From: Chitinophagaceae bacterium
Lineage (GTDB): Bacteria > Bacteroidota > Bacteroidia > Chitinophagales > Chitinophagaceae
Direction: 5' to 3'
Length of the DNA: 37,523 nt
Assembly: GCA_004322015.1 (NCBI GenBank)
Contig: SCQT01000023.1
Coordinates: 1 to 37,523 of the forward strand
The notes below the pieces were generated by a model that was not told where the DNA came from, did no database searches, and was given only the letters and a program-made list of their open reading frames with translations. The position numbers and the translations under genes were made by a program. Of the stretch, positions 8,388 through 16,904 are shown piece after piece. Each line of letters begins with the position of its first letter. Within the stretch, counting starts at the first letter, position 1.

Positions 8388-9656
8388 ATGACAGACATTC
8401 AATCCATAAAAAACCGCTTTGGAATTATTGGTAATTCACCTGAATTGAACTATGCCATCAATGTGGCTGTGCAGGTTGCCAACACCGATTTAACCGTGCT
8501 GATCATGGGAGAAAGCGGTGTGGGCAAGGAATCTTTCTCACAGATCATTCATTCCTTGAGTGCACGCAAACATAATCCGTTTATCGCCGTGAACTGCGGT
8601 GCTATTCCTGAAGGCACCATTGATTCAGAGTTATTCGGACACGAAAAGGGCTCTTTCACCGGTGCTGTGGACAGCAGAAAAGGATATTTCGAAACCGTAA
8701 ACGGAGGAACTATTTTCCTGGATGAGATAGGAGAAATGCCTACAGGTACACAGGCTCGCCTGCTACGGGTGCTTGAAACAGGGGAGTATATCCGCGTAGG
8801 TTCGTCCAAAGTACAAAAAACTGACGTCAGGATATTGACGGCCAGTAATAAAAATTTGCTGGAACTGACACAGGCAGGTAAGTTTAGGGAAGATCTCTAC
8901 TATAGATTAAATACGGTTCCCATTCGTGTACCGCCTCTGAGAGAAAGAAAGGAAGATATTCCTTTATTATTCAAAAAATTCAGCGTTGATTTTGCGGAAA
9001 GATACAGGACCCAGCCTGTACAGCTATTACCCGAAGCTGAAAACATGCTTATCGATTACCCCTGGCCGGGTAATGTAAGAGAATTAAAGAATATGGCGGA
9101 GCAAATTTCTGTTCTTAGCAAGGATAAGACAATCTCTGCCGATGATCTTAATCGTTTCTTACCTGATATGAATAAAAGATTGCCGGTCCTGGTAAACGGC
9201 GTTTCATCGCAGAATGGAAGTGGATTTTCTTCAGAGAGAGATATTCTCTATAAGCTCTTTTTTGACATGAAAAAGGACGTGACGGAATTAAAAAAAATGT
9301 TTTTCGATATTCTCCGCAACCCCAACCTTGCCCAAGAACTTTCATTGAATCAGCGTTATCAACAGGAACGATTACAGGAGCCGTTGTACAGTGGAGAAAA
9401 CTATCATTATGATCAAAATAAAGAGGAGAATCGTGCCGTTATTTCATCCGGGAATCCCATTATTTTAAAAGATCCCAACAATATTTCCCAGCACGAGGAA
9501 GTGGAAGACAGTCTGTCCATTATGGATAAGGAGAAGGAATTGATCATTAAAGCACTGAAGAAGCATCACGGGAAAAGAAAAGATGCCGCTATGGATCTGG
9601 GAATATCTGAAAGGACTTTATACCGCAAGCTGAAAGAATATGACATCAATGAATAA
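8388..9656 (+). CDS. Sigma-54-dependent transcriptional activator without receiver domain
   Basis: A 422-residue bacterial enhancer-binding protein expected to remodel RpoN-RNA polymerase. The AAA+ sigma-54 interaction domain starts almost at the N-terminus. It has Walker A GESGVGKE (41-48), the sigma-54 contact loop GSFTGA (88-93, a Ser variant of GAFTGA), Walker B GGTIFLDEIGEM (106-117), and PLRERKEDIPLL. A low-similarity linker covers about residues 270-370. The Fis-type HTH (about 381-420) contains GKRKDAAMDLGISERTLYRK. There is no N-terminal receiver, GAF or PAS domain, so the input signal is not encoded here. It lies inside an envelope-biogenesis gene run, which suggests, but does not prove, a role in cell-envelope homeostasis. 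Confidence 0.95.
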   Translation: MTDIQSIKNRFGIIGNSPELNYAINVAVQVANTDLTVLIMGESGVGKESFSQIIHSLSARKHNPFIAVNCGAIPEGTIDSELFGHEKGSFTGAVDSRKGYFETVNGGTIFLDEIGEMPTGTQARLLRVLETGEYIRVGSSKVQKTDVRILTASNKNLLELTQAGKFREDLYYRLNTVPIRVPPLRERKEDIPLLFKKFSVDFAERYRTQPVQLLPEAENMLIDYPWPGNVRELKNMAEQISVLSKDKTISADDLNRFLPDMNKRLPVLVNGVSSQNGSGFSSERDILYKLFFDMKKDVTELKKMFFDILRNPNLAQELSLNQRYQQERLQEPLYSGENYHYDQNKEENRAVISSGNPIILKDPNNISQHEEVEDSLSIMDKEKELIIKALKKHHGKRKDAAMDLGISERTLYRKLKEYDINE

Positions 9657-9761
9657 AGATTGAATAGCTGCATCGTTAAATTGTTTTATTGTTGAGGTGA
9701 ATGTTTCACATTTGCCTTTTTGATCCCTGATATTGACCAGAAATAAAAATTCCATGATTTG

Positions 9762-10274
9762 ATGAAATCCAAGTATGTCATATTGTTCATTCTAACCGGT
9801 TTTTTCAATCTGTTAAACTCCTGTGGCGTATATAGCTTCAGCGGAGCGAGCGTGGATCCGGGAGCCAAAACCGTGAATGTGCACTATATCGAAAACAAAG
9901 CGCCTTATAATAATCCCACTTTAAGCCAGAAATTAACGGACGGATTAAAGCAAAAGATCGCATCCTCCACCGGATTGACGCAAATCAATTCGGACGAAGC
10001 GGATTATGTTATTACCGGCGATATTACCGGTTATTCCGTTTCCACAGTCGCTGCCACCAACGTAGAACAGGCTGCCACAGCCCGTCTTACCATTACGGTG
10101 AATATTAATTTTAAATCGAAAATAAGCCCCAAAAATAATTTCACCCAATCTTTTTCAAGGTCGGCTGATTTCGATGCCAGCAAATCACTGGATGCTGTAC
10201 AGAATACTCTGGTAGATGAAATAGACAAACAACTGATTGACGATATTTTTAACCGTGCCTTTGTCAACTGGTAA
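9762..10274 (+). CDS. lptE: LptE-like lipopolysaccharide assembly lipoprotein
   Basis: A 170-residue outer-membrane lipoprotein expected to plug LptD and help insert lipopolysaccharide. The ATG at 9762 gives MKSKYVILFILTGFFNLLNSC, a signal peptide with lipobox Cys21; a TTG three bases earlier is less likely. The body has the LptE-family pattern CGVYSFSGASVDPGAKTVNV, NNPTLSQKLTDGLKQKI, and a late YVITGDITGYSV strand. Sequence conservation in this family is low, but the neighbourhood (sigma-54 activator before, secG and mltG after) is the usual one for Bacteroidota LptE proteins. It is followed 22 bases later by the TPR gene. Confidence 0.85.
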   Translation: MKSKYVILFILTGFFNLLNSCGVYSFSGASVDPGAKTVNVHYIENKAPYNNPTLSQKLTDGLKQKIASSTGLTQINSDEADYVITGDITGYSVSTVAATNVEQAATARLTITVNINFKSKISPKNNFTQSFSRSADFDASKSLDAVQNTLVDEIDKQLIDDIFNRAFVNW

Positions 10275-10296
10275 TTAACCCTTCATAATATACAGA

Positions 10297-11064
10297 ATGG
10301 TTTTAAGTGCAGACTTATTAAAACATCTTTTCAACTCATCTGCTTTAGATGACGTCAGTGATGACCGCATTCTTTCTTTAATGGAACAATATCCTTATTT
10401 TGTTCATCCCCACTGGTTTTGGGCCATTAAGAAATGGAACAGTGATCATGATCAGAACGATTTAAAAGAAGCCGGTGCATATACCTTTAATCCATTCCGT
10501 CTGCAGCAATATTTTCCTGAAAAATGCATAACTCCAGAAGAAAAAGATCCTGAGATGCATGATTCGCCTGGAGAAATTCCCACGATTATAAATAAAAGTT
10601 CGGAAGGGGAAACAGAGGACAAACCGGACGAAACTCCTGCTATCCCCGGTGAGAACAAGGGCGAAAAAGAACCAGAACAGAAGGAGACGCTTTCCGAACA
10701 AGTCATTCAACCTTTGTTTACCCAGGATTATTTTGCCTACACAGGCACTAACCTTCCCGAGGAGTTGGTAAATGATAAAAAGCCCACCATGGAACAGCTT
10801 CGAAGCTTCACGGGATGGCTGAGGACCATGAAACGAACGGCTTCCTATTCTGTGGATCCGGATCAGGATAAAGGAAAAGTGACACCGGAATCCGGTGAAG
10901 ATAAGTATGAGGAACAGGAGGTATTGACAGAAACGATGGCAGAGTTGCGTGTCTCTAAGGGCCAGTATGATAAAGCCATCGCCATCTATGAAAAATTAAG
11001 TTTGTCCAATCCTGAAAAAAGCGCTTATTTTGCACCAAAGATTGAAGCTCTAAAAAACAAGTGA
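10297..11064 (+). CDS. Uncharacterised protein with acidic linker and C-terminal TPR-like helices
   Basis: A 255-residue protein without signal peptide or membrane segment. The N-terminal ~75 residues (LLKHLFNSSALDDVSDD, YPYFVHPHWFWAIKKW) are followed by a long acidic, Glu/Pro/Lys-rich linker (about 85-135) that looks disordered. The C-terminal ~45 residues (TMAELRVSKGQYDKAIAIYE, KLSLSNPEKSAYFAPKIEAL) form a tetratricopeptide-like helical pair. It ends two bases before secG starts, so translation of the two is probably coupled. Function is unknown; the position suggests an accessory role in secretion or envelope assembly. Confidence 0.85.
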   Translation: MVLSADLLKHLFNSSALDDVSDDRILSLMEQYPYFVHPHWFWAIKKWNSDHDQNDLKEAGAYTFNPFRLQQYFPEKCITPEEKDPEMHDSPGEIPTIINKSSEGETEDKPDETPAIPGENKGEKEPEQKETLSEQVIQPLFTQDYFAYTGTNLPEELVNDKKPTMEQLRSFTGWLRTMKRTASYSVDPDQDKGKVTPESGEDKYEEQEVLTETMAELRVSKGQYDKAIAIYEKLSLSNPEKSAYFAPKIEALKNK

Positions 11065-11065
11065 T

Positions 11066-11458
11066 ATGCTGATTTTCTTTGCAGTGTTGATTTTGATAGC
11101 CAGTGTGATACTGGGTTTCTTCGTATTGGTTCAAAACCCTAAAGGCGGCGGGCTCTCCGGTACTTTTGGGGGATTCAGCAGCCAGACAATGGGCGTACGC
11201 CAGACCACTGATTTTCTGGAAAAAGGTACTTGGGCATTGATTATCATCATTGCAGGATTATGTCTTTTTTCCTCTTTTTTTATCCCTAAATCATCCGCCA
11301 ACGGTTCGCAAAAGAGTGAAATGAACCAGGATGTCAATCTGCCCGCACCGCCTCCGGCTATGCAATATCCGATGAGTAATGGCTCACAGTCTGCACCGCA
11401 ACCGCAGCAGCAAACACCTTCTAACACACCTGCCCAAACTCCCACTAAAGGTAAATAA
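11066..11458 (+). CDS. secG: Preprotein translocase subunit SecG
   Basis: Small inner-membrane subunit of the SecYEG translocon, 130 residues. Two membrane helices lie at about 1-22 and 50-72. Between them is the conserved cytoplasmic loop VLVQNPKGGGLSGTFGG, followed by the diagnostic segment TDFLEKGTWALIIIIAG. The C-terminal tail (about 75-130) is Pro/Gln/Ser-rich and low-complexity, as is common in Bacteroidota SecG proteins. The start ATG lies one base after the TPR gene's stop codon. Confidence 0.97.
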   Translation: MLIFFAVLILIASVILGFFVLVQNPKGGGLSGTFGGFSSQTMGVRQTTDFLEKGTWALIIIIAGLCLFSSFFIPKSSANGSQKSEMNQDVNLPAPPPAMQYPMSNGSQSAPQPQQQTPSNTPAQTPTKGK

Positions 11459-11479
11459 GCTGAGTTGAGGAAAGGCTCC

Positions 11480-12547
11480 ATGGCAAAACGCAGAAAGAAA
11501 CGCCGTAAGTCATCGCTTCCTTCAGGTAATTACAGGAAGTGGATTCTTTTCTGTGCACTAAGCATTATCGTGGCATTTATTATTTACTTCAGCTATCGGA
11601 TTATAGGTCCCAATACGGAGCCATTCAGCGATCATAAATATTTTTATATCCACACAGGCTCTACTTATAATGAAGTATTAACCGCTTTGAAAAAGCAGGG
11701 AATTGTAAAGCATATCGGCAGTTTCGGATGGCTGGCTAAAAAGCTGGATTATCCGCGTCATGTGCATGCGGGCCGGTATGAAATCAGGGCAGGAATGAGC
11801 AACCTGGCTATTATCCGCCTGCTTCATTCAGGAAGACAGTCCCCTGTTAAACTGGTGATCAATAAGCTGAGAACCAAGGCTGATTTTGCCTCATTCGCAG
11901 GTTCTAAATTAGAGCCCGATTCAGTTACCATTATGGATTTGTTAAACGATCCGGTCTATCTTCGCCAATTCGGATTGGACACTAATGACGTCTTATGCGC
12001 AGTCATACCGAATACCTACCTCTTTTTCTGGAATACTTCGGCAGAGGCCGTTTTTAAAAAGCTGGAAGAAGAACGGGAAAAGTTCTGGAACGATAAGCGG
12101 AAATCTGAGGCAGTTTCGCTGGGACTTACCGATAATGAGGTTTATATTTTGGCCTCCATCGTGGAAGAAGAAACCACTAAAAATAAGGATAAGCTTTTGG
12201 TGGCGAGCGTATATCTGAACCGCCTGCGTTCAGGGATGCGGTTGGCTGCCGATCCCACTGCCAAATTTGCGGCAGGCGATTTTGCCATCCGGCGGATCAC
12301 AAGCAGGCAAACAAGCGTTTCATCACCTTACAATACCTATTTGAATAAAGGATTACCGCCCGGGCCGATTTGTACACCTTCCGTTAATACTATTGACGCA
12401 GTACTGCATGCACCTAAAACTCCTTATTATTATTTTTGCGCTAATGCCAATCTCTCCGGTTATAATGTATATGCGGTCACTTATAAGGAACACCTGAAAA
12501 ACGCGAGGGCATACCAGGAAGCATTAGATTCATTGAATATTCATTGA
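11480..12547 (+). CDS. mltG: Endolytic murein transglycosylase MltG (YceG-like)
   Basis: Inner-membrane lytic transglycosylase that cleaves nascent glycan strands and so sets their length. I use the ATG at 11480, preceded by the purine-rich GAGGAAAGG, giving MAKRRKKRRK, a positively charged cytoplasmic tail, then one membrane helix (about 20-40). A TTG at 11465 would add five residues. A LysM-like region covers about 50-120. The catalytic segment is YILASIVEEETTK with predicted catalytic Glu229. It is followed by SVYLNRLRSGMRLAADPT and SPYNTYLNKGLPPGPICTPS, both typical of the YceG family. The gene ends 23 bases before the yihY ATG. Confidence 0.95.
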   Translation: MAKRRKKRRKSSLPSGNYRKWILFCALSIIVAFIIYFSYRIIGPNTEPFSDHKYFYIHTGSTYNEVLTALKKQGIVKHIGSFGWLAKKLDYPRHVHAGRYEIRAGMSNLAIIRLLHSGRQSPVKLVINKLRTKADFASFAGSKLEPDSVTIMDLLNDPVYLRQFGLDTNDVLCAVIPNTYLFFWNTSAEAVFKKLEEEREKFWNDKRKSEAVSLGLTDNEVYILASIVEEETTKNKDKLLVASVYLNRLRSGMRLAADPTAKFAAGDFAIRRITSRQTSVSSPYNTYLNKGLPPGPICTPSVNTIDAVLHAPKTPYYYFCANANLSGYNVYAVTYKEHLKNARAYQEALDSLNIH

Positions 12548-12570
12548 ATTGTTTTATATACTTTTACCCG

Positions 12571-13548
12571 ATGGACAAATTAGGCAAATACTTTTCTGAC
12601 CGGAGATGGGTAAAGCATCTGATCAGTTGGAGCAAAAGAGTCGTTTTGCCGGGTTTTGAAGGATTGCCTTTGTATGATGTAATGGTATTTTTTTTCAAAG
12701 AAGCATTTAAAGGCCAGTTGACCAACCAGGCTGCGGCCATTTCTTTTTTCTTTCTTCTGGCAATGCCGCCTACCTGTATTTTTTTATTCACCCTGCTTCC
12801 CTACATCCCATTAAGTAACCTGGAACATACTATTTATGTTTTGGCAAGAGAAATAACTCCTAATCACAAAACATTCCGGATCGTAAAAAACATTATTCAT
12901 GATTTTTTGCACACCCAACGCACAGGCCTGTTGTCCCTGGCATTTTTACTGGCTATCTTTTATTCCTCCACTGCTGTATTAGGCATTTTACGATCTTTTA
13001 ATAAAAGTCATCCGGTATTTAAACGGCGAAATGTTATTCAGCAAAGGTGGACAGCGATTAAAATCAATTGCCTGCTTATCCTGTTAGTGATCGTTTCCAT
13101 TATATTGATGGTTGCTCAAAGCTCAGTCTTCAGAGCTTTGTTGCATCGTTTTAATCTCACAAATGAAGCGGTACGGCTGTCTATCGGGTTAGCTCGCTGG
13201 GTAATAATCGTCCTGCTGTTTTTTACCATTATTTCACTCATTTACACATACGGGCCGGCGGTTAAAAAACGATGGAGATTTATTACTGCCGGATCCACCT
13301 TGGCAACGATCTTAACTATCTTAAGTACTTTAGGCTTTTCTTATTATGTAAACCATTTTAGCCGCTACAATAAGATTTACGGATCTATTGGATCACTCAT
13401 CGTATTAATGGTTTGGATATATATTAACTCATTTGTATTGCTGATTGGCTTTGAATTAAATGCCAGCATTGAAATGATCCGGCAGGAGGCGGAAGCGAGA
13501 ATTGAAAAGGAGGACATTGAGGAAGGAGACTGGAGCGGGTTGGCGTGA
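12571..13548 (+). CDS. YihY/BrkB-family integral membrane protein
   Basis: A 325-residue inner-membrane protein of the YihY/virulence factor BrkB family (PF03631), a family annotated as ribonuclease BN in old records. About six hydrophobic helices are visible. The family core is FKGQLTNQAAAISFFFLLAMPP near the N-terminus, LAFLLAIFYSSTAVLGILRS in the middle, and the C-terminal IYGSIGSLIVLMVWIYINS, then LLIGFELNASIE. The ATG at 12571 is preferred over the in-frame TTG at 12544, which would overlap the end of mltG and add a hydrophobic stretch of nine residues. It is the last gene of the miaB-to-yihY run. The molecular function of this family is not firmly established. Confidence 0.92.
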   Translation: MDKLGKYFSDRRWVKHLISWSKRVVLPGFEGLPLYDVMVFFFKEAFKGQLTNQAAAISFFFLLAMPPTCIFLFTLLPYIPLSNLEHTIYVLAREITPNHKTFRIVKNIIHDFLHTQRTGLLSLAFLLAIFYSSTAVLGILRSFNKSHPVFKRRNVIQQRWTAIKINCLLILLVIVSIILMVAQSSVFRALLHRFNLTNEAVRLSIGLARWVIIVLLFFTIISLIYTYGPAVKKRWRFITAGSTLATILTILSTLGFSYYVNHFSRYNKIYGSIGSLIVLMVWIYINSFVLLIGFELNASIEMIRQEAEARIEKEDIEEGDWSGLA

Positions 13549-13788
13549 ATGAAAAATGAGAATAAAACATCACAGGCCGGCAGCCTTGAGAGATTATACA
13601 TACATAGTGTCGTGTCAAAAATAATGTGTCGTATTTCCCACTAAGGCTTTTCTCCGTGCATTCCGGGGGACTTTGTGGGATAATTTTCATGCGTCATTTT
13701 AAAATTGACTTAACATTAGTAATGAGCAGCAGTTTTCTTATTTACCATTTTGTGTTTACATTTATCCCCTGAATTTTAACTGCATACA

Positions 13789-14475
13789 ATGAAAAAATTA
13801 ATCTTTTTTTTGGGTACTGTATTATTCTGCGTTGGAGTATCCCTGCATTATTCTTCCGCGCAAGCCGCTCATCCGCCTTTCTGGGATGAGATACAGCATT
13901 TCCGGCATGAGGATAGCCTGCAGCTTCCACCCCGGCATGCGATCCTATTTATCGGCAGCTCTTCTTTCAGAAAGTGGACAGATATGCCACAATATTTTCC
14001 TCATCATACTGTTATCAACAGAGGTTTCGGCGGTTCCACACTCCCCGATGTAATTCGTTATGCCCAATATATTATTTTTCCTTATGCTCCGAAACAAATA
14101 GTTATTTATTGCGGAGACAATGATGCCGCTTCCTCTTCGGAAATTACTGCCGATAGCATATTAAACAGATTTAAGACCTTATATTTTTTGATCAGGAAAC
14201 ATCTGCCGGGAACGGAAGTCACCTACGTGTCCATCAAGCCCAGTCCCAGTCGCGAGCAGTTTTTTCCGGTAATGCAATTGGCTAACTGGAAAATTCACCA
14301 GTTTCTGAAGAAACAACACCATACCTCTTTTGTGGATGTATGGCATCTCATGCTCGACGATCAGGGGCAACCTGTTAAAAGTTTATTCGGACCGGACATG
14401 TTGCATATGAATAAAACGGGATACGAGATTTGGGCTAAAGCGATAAAACCGGATCTCATGAAAGACAAAAGATAA
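13789..14475 (+). CDS. Secreted SGNH/GDSL-family hydrolase
   Basis: A 228-residue predicted esterase or acetylhydrolase with a cleavable signal peptide (MKKLIFFLGTVLFCVGVSLH, then YSSAQA). SGNH blocks are visible: block I ILFIGSSSFRKW with Ser58 as likely nucleophile, block II INRGFGGSTLPD, block III IYCGDNDAA with Asn111, and block V GPDMLHMNKTGYEIW with Asp203 and His206. The family includes platelet-activating-factor acetylhydrolase-like and carbohydrate acetylesterase members; substrate is unknown. The GH3 gene follows 129 bases downstream, so removal of acetyl groups from a glycan is plausible but inferred. The final codons and stop lie inside a heptamer repeat array (14461-14495). Confidence 0.9.
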   Translation: MKKLIFFLGTVLFCVGVSLHYSSAQAAHPPFWDEIQHFRHEDSLQLPPRHAILFIGSSSFRKWTDMPQYFPHHTVINRGFGGSTLPDVIRYAQYIIFPYAPKQIVIYCGDNDAASSSEITADSILNRFKTLYFLIRKHLPGTEVTYVSIKPSPSREQFFPVMQLANWKIHQFLKKQHHTSFVDVWHLMLDDQGQPVKSLFGPDMLHMNKTGYEIWAKAIKPDLMKDKR

Positions 14476-14524
14476 AAGCGGAAAGATAAAAGAAGGGTTC
14501 GATTGTTTGACTGTTTGATTGTTT
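14461..14524 (+). repeat. Degenerate heptamer array followed by octamer array
   Basis: Five consecutive 7-mers with core AAAG (AAAGACA, AAAGATA, AAAGCGG, AAAGATA, AAAGAAG) occupy 14461-14495 and include the stop codon of the SGNH hydrolase. After a 5-base spacer, three 8-mers with core GAYTGTTT occupy 14501-14524. The pattern belongs to the same class as the arrays near 22954, 30652 and 32128. Confidence 0.75.
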
Positions 14525-14544
14525 GAGATTTGGAATTTAAAATA

Positions 14545-14590
14545 TTGATCATTGAGATCTATTTGTTATTTGGAACTTGATCATTGAGAT
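14545..14590 (+). repeat. 14-bp direct repeat upstream of the GH3 gene
   Basis: TTGATCATTGAGAT occurs at 14545-14558 and again at 14577-14590, a period of 32 bases, ending 14 bases before the GH3 start codon. The repeat contains the palindrome TGATCA. It could be a regulator-binding pair or simply part of the repetitive intergenic text; the sequence does not decide this. Confidence 0.7.
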
Positions 14591-14604
14591 TTAAAATAAA
14601 ATAT

Positions 14605-16902
14605 ATGCGAAGAATTAATATTCCGGTTATTGTAGTATTATTAGCATTAACCGCCATGCAAGTGTCAGCGCAAAAGGTAACTAAGGCGTCTTCCACTGTA
14701 AAAATGGATGCATTTATCAACGCACTGATAAAGAAAATGACGTTAGAAGAAAAAATCGGGCAGTTGAACTTACTGACCAGTGATATGGCGGTGACGGGTC
14801 CGGTTATGCGCAAAGGTTATATGGAAGATATCAAAGCAGGCCGTTGCGGCAATATATTCAATGCTTTTACACCTGATTATGTACGCAAGCTGCAACAAGT
14901 TGCGGTGGATTCAACCCGCCTGCATATTCCTTTGATGTTTGGTTTTGATGTAATACACGGACATAAAACCATATTTCCGGTTCCGCTGGCTATGGCATCC
15001 ACATGGGATACGGCAGCTATCGAGTACGCAGCCCGTTTGTCCGCTGATGAAGCTTCGGCTGACGGATTAGATTGGGTATATTCTCCCATGGTGGATATAG
15101 CCCGTGATCCGAGATGGGGCAGGGTAGTGGAAGGTGCAGGTGAAGATCCGTTTTTAGGGAGCGCCATAGCGCGCGCTTACGTGCATGGCTACCAGGGAAC
15201 TAACCTGGACACCGATAGCACTGTAATGGCATGTGTGAAGCATTTTGCACTTTATGGGGCAGTAGAAGCCGGAAGGGAATATAACGCCGTGGATATGGGT
15301 CCCCGCCGCATGTTCCAGTTTTATCTGCCTACCTATAAAGCAGCTATAGATGCGGGTGCAGGTTCGGTAATGACTTCTTTTAATACCATCAACGGGGTTC
15401 CGGCTACTGCCGATAAATGGTTATTAACTGATTTATTAAGAAAAAAATGGGGTTTTAAAGGCTTTGTAGTGACTGATTATGGCTCTATGGCCGAATTAAT
15501 ACCGCATGGCGTTGCTGCGGATAAAGCACAGGCTGCCAACTTGGCTATGCATGCAGGGGTGGATATGGATATGATGGGAATGGCCTATTCCGGTACACTG
15601 AAAGAACTAGTTAAAGAAGGCAAGGTGAGCATAGCAGAAATTGACAATGCCGTTCGCCATGTGCTGGAAGCAAAATACAAATTAGGATTATTTAAGAACC
15701 CCTATTTACGCATGAATGATGACCGGGCCAAAGAAGAGATCATGAGTCCGGATAAATTGGTTTTCGCGAGGAAAATTGCCAGGGAATCTATTGTGTTGTT
15801 GAAAAATGACCATGATTTATTGCCCCTGAAAAAAACAGGAACTATTGCTGTCATTGGTCCTTTGGCAGACGATCAGCGGGATATGATCGGACCCTGGTCA
15901 GGCGCCGGCGACTGGCATAAGGCGGTCAGTATTTTACAGGGAATTAAAAGTGCGGCAGGTAATCAGGCAGTTATTTTATATTCCAAAGGAGCCAATATTA
16001 CAGAAGATACTTCTATGCTTCGCCAGTTGAACAGCAATGGCGGTGATATCGTGCCATCAGATAAAAGTCCTGATGAATTAATTAAAGAAGCAGTCGAAAC
16101 AGCCAACAAAGCGGACGTAGTGGTGATGTGCCTTGGAGAATCACAGGGGATGACGGGGGAGGCTGCCAGCCGTGCAGATATCCGTATCCCTGCATGCCAA
16201 CGCCGGTTGTTACGGGCTGTTTATAAAACTAAAAAGCCAGTCGTACTGGTTTTATCCAACGGCCGTCCGCTGGTCTTAACATGGGAAAATGAACATATCC
16301 ATTCAATCCTTGAAACATGGTTTCTGGGAACGGAAGCCGGTAATGCCATTGCAGACATATTATTCGGCGAGTATGATCCTTCAGGAAAAATCACGATGTC
16401 GTTTCCTTATGCAGTTGGCCAAATCCCGGTTTATTATAATGAGCTGAATACCGGACGTCCGCGTAATCCCATGCAAAAATACACCTCTAAATATTTAGAT
16501 ATCCCGAATGCACCCGTATATCCCTTCGGGTATGGATTAAGCTATACTCATTTTACGTTTAGCAATCTTACACTGGATAAAAATATCATGAGGCCGGAGA
16601 CGCCCTTGCATATTTCTGTAACCTTAACGAATGATGGCAATGATGCCGGCTCCGAAACGGCCCAGCTTTATATTCGCGATATGGTAGCCAGCGTGGCACA
16701 GCCGGTGAAGGAACTCAAGGGATTTCAAAAAGTATTTTTGAAAAAAGGAGAAAGTAAAACACTTCATTTCACTCTCACTGCAAATGATTTGAAATTTTAT
16801 GATCAGCAGGGAAAATGGGTCTATGAACCGGGAGCATTTAAAGTATTTGTCGGCGGCAATTCGAGAGATGTGCTGGAAAGGGATTTCAGGCTGGAGAAGT
16901 AG
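14605..16902 (+). CDS. bglX: Glycoside hydrolase family 3 beta-glucosidase
   Basis: Predicted periplasmic GH3 beta-glucosidase of 765 residues, removing terminal glucose or related units from oligosaccharides. The ATG at 14605 gives the signal peptide MRRINIPVIVVLLALTAMQ with cleavage near VSAQ; a TTG at 14584 is less likely. The N-terminal TIM barrel carries DWVYSPMVDIARDPRWGR, the acid/base-region signature CVKHFALYGA (KHF at 212-214), and the nucleophile motif GFVVTDYGSM with Asp291. The alpha/beta sandwich domain follows from about 385. The C-terminal fibronectin III-like domain starts near 650 (ETAQLYIRDMVASVAQPVKE). It is convergent with the CocE hydrolase, only 2 bases apart. Confidence 0.96.
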   Translation: MRRINIPVIVVLLALTAMQVSAQKVTKASSTVKMDAFINALIKKMTLEEKIGQLNLLTSDMAVTGPVMRKGYMEDIKAGRCGNIFNAFTPDYVRKLQQVAVDSTRLHIPLMFGFDVIHGHKTIFPVPLAMASTWDTAAIEYAARLSADEASADGLDWVYSPMVDIARDPRWGRVVEGAGEDPFLGSAIARAYVHGYQGTNLDTDSTVMACVKHFALYGAVEAGREYNAVDMGPRRMFQFYLPTYKAAIDAGAGSVMTSFNTINGVPATADKWLLTDLLRKKWGFKGFVVTDYGSMAELIPHGVAADKAQAANLAMHAGVDMDMMGMAYSGTLKELVKEGKVSIAEIDNAVRHVLEAKYKLGLFKNPYLRMNDDRAKEEIMSPDKLVFARKIARESIVLLKNDHDLLPLKKTGTIAVIGPLADDQRDMIGPWSGAGDWHKAVSILQGIKSAAGNQAVILYSKGANITEDTSMLRQLNSNGGDIVPSDKSPDELIKEAVETANKADVVVMCLGESQGMTGEAASRADIRIPACQRRLLRAVYKTKKPVVLVLSNGRPLVLTWENEHIHSILETWFLGTEAGNAIADILFGEYDPSGKITMSFPYAVGQIPVYYNELNTGRPRNPMQKYTSKYLDIPNAPVYPFGYGLSYTHFTFSNLTLDKNIMRPETPLHISVTLTNDGNDAGSETAQLYIRDMVASVAQPVKELKGFQKVFLKKGESKTLHFTLTANDLKFYDQQGKWVYEPGAFKVFVGGNSRDVLERDFRLEK

Positions 16903-16904
16903 GA

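Noticed and set aside
13549-13788. 240-base gap before the SGNH hydrolase
   Set aside because: Only a short TCCCAC/GTGGGA inverted repeat and a TACATTTA sequence resembling a -7 box are visible; neither is strong enough to annotate.
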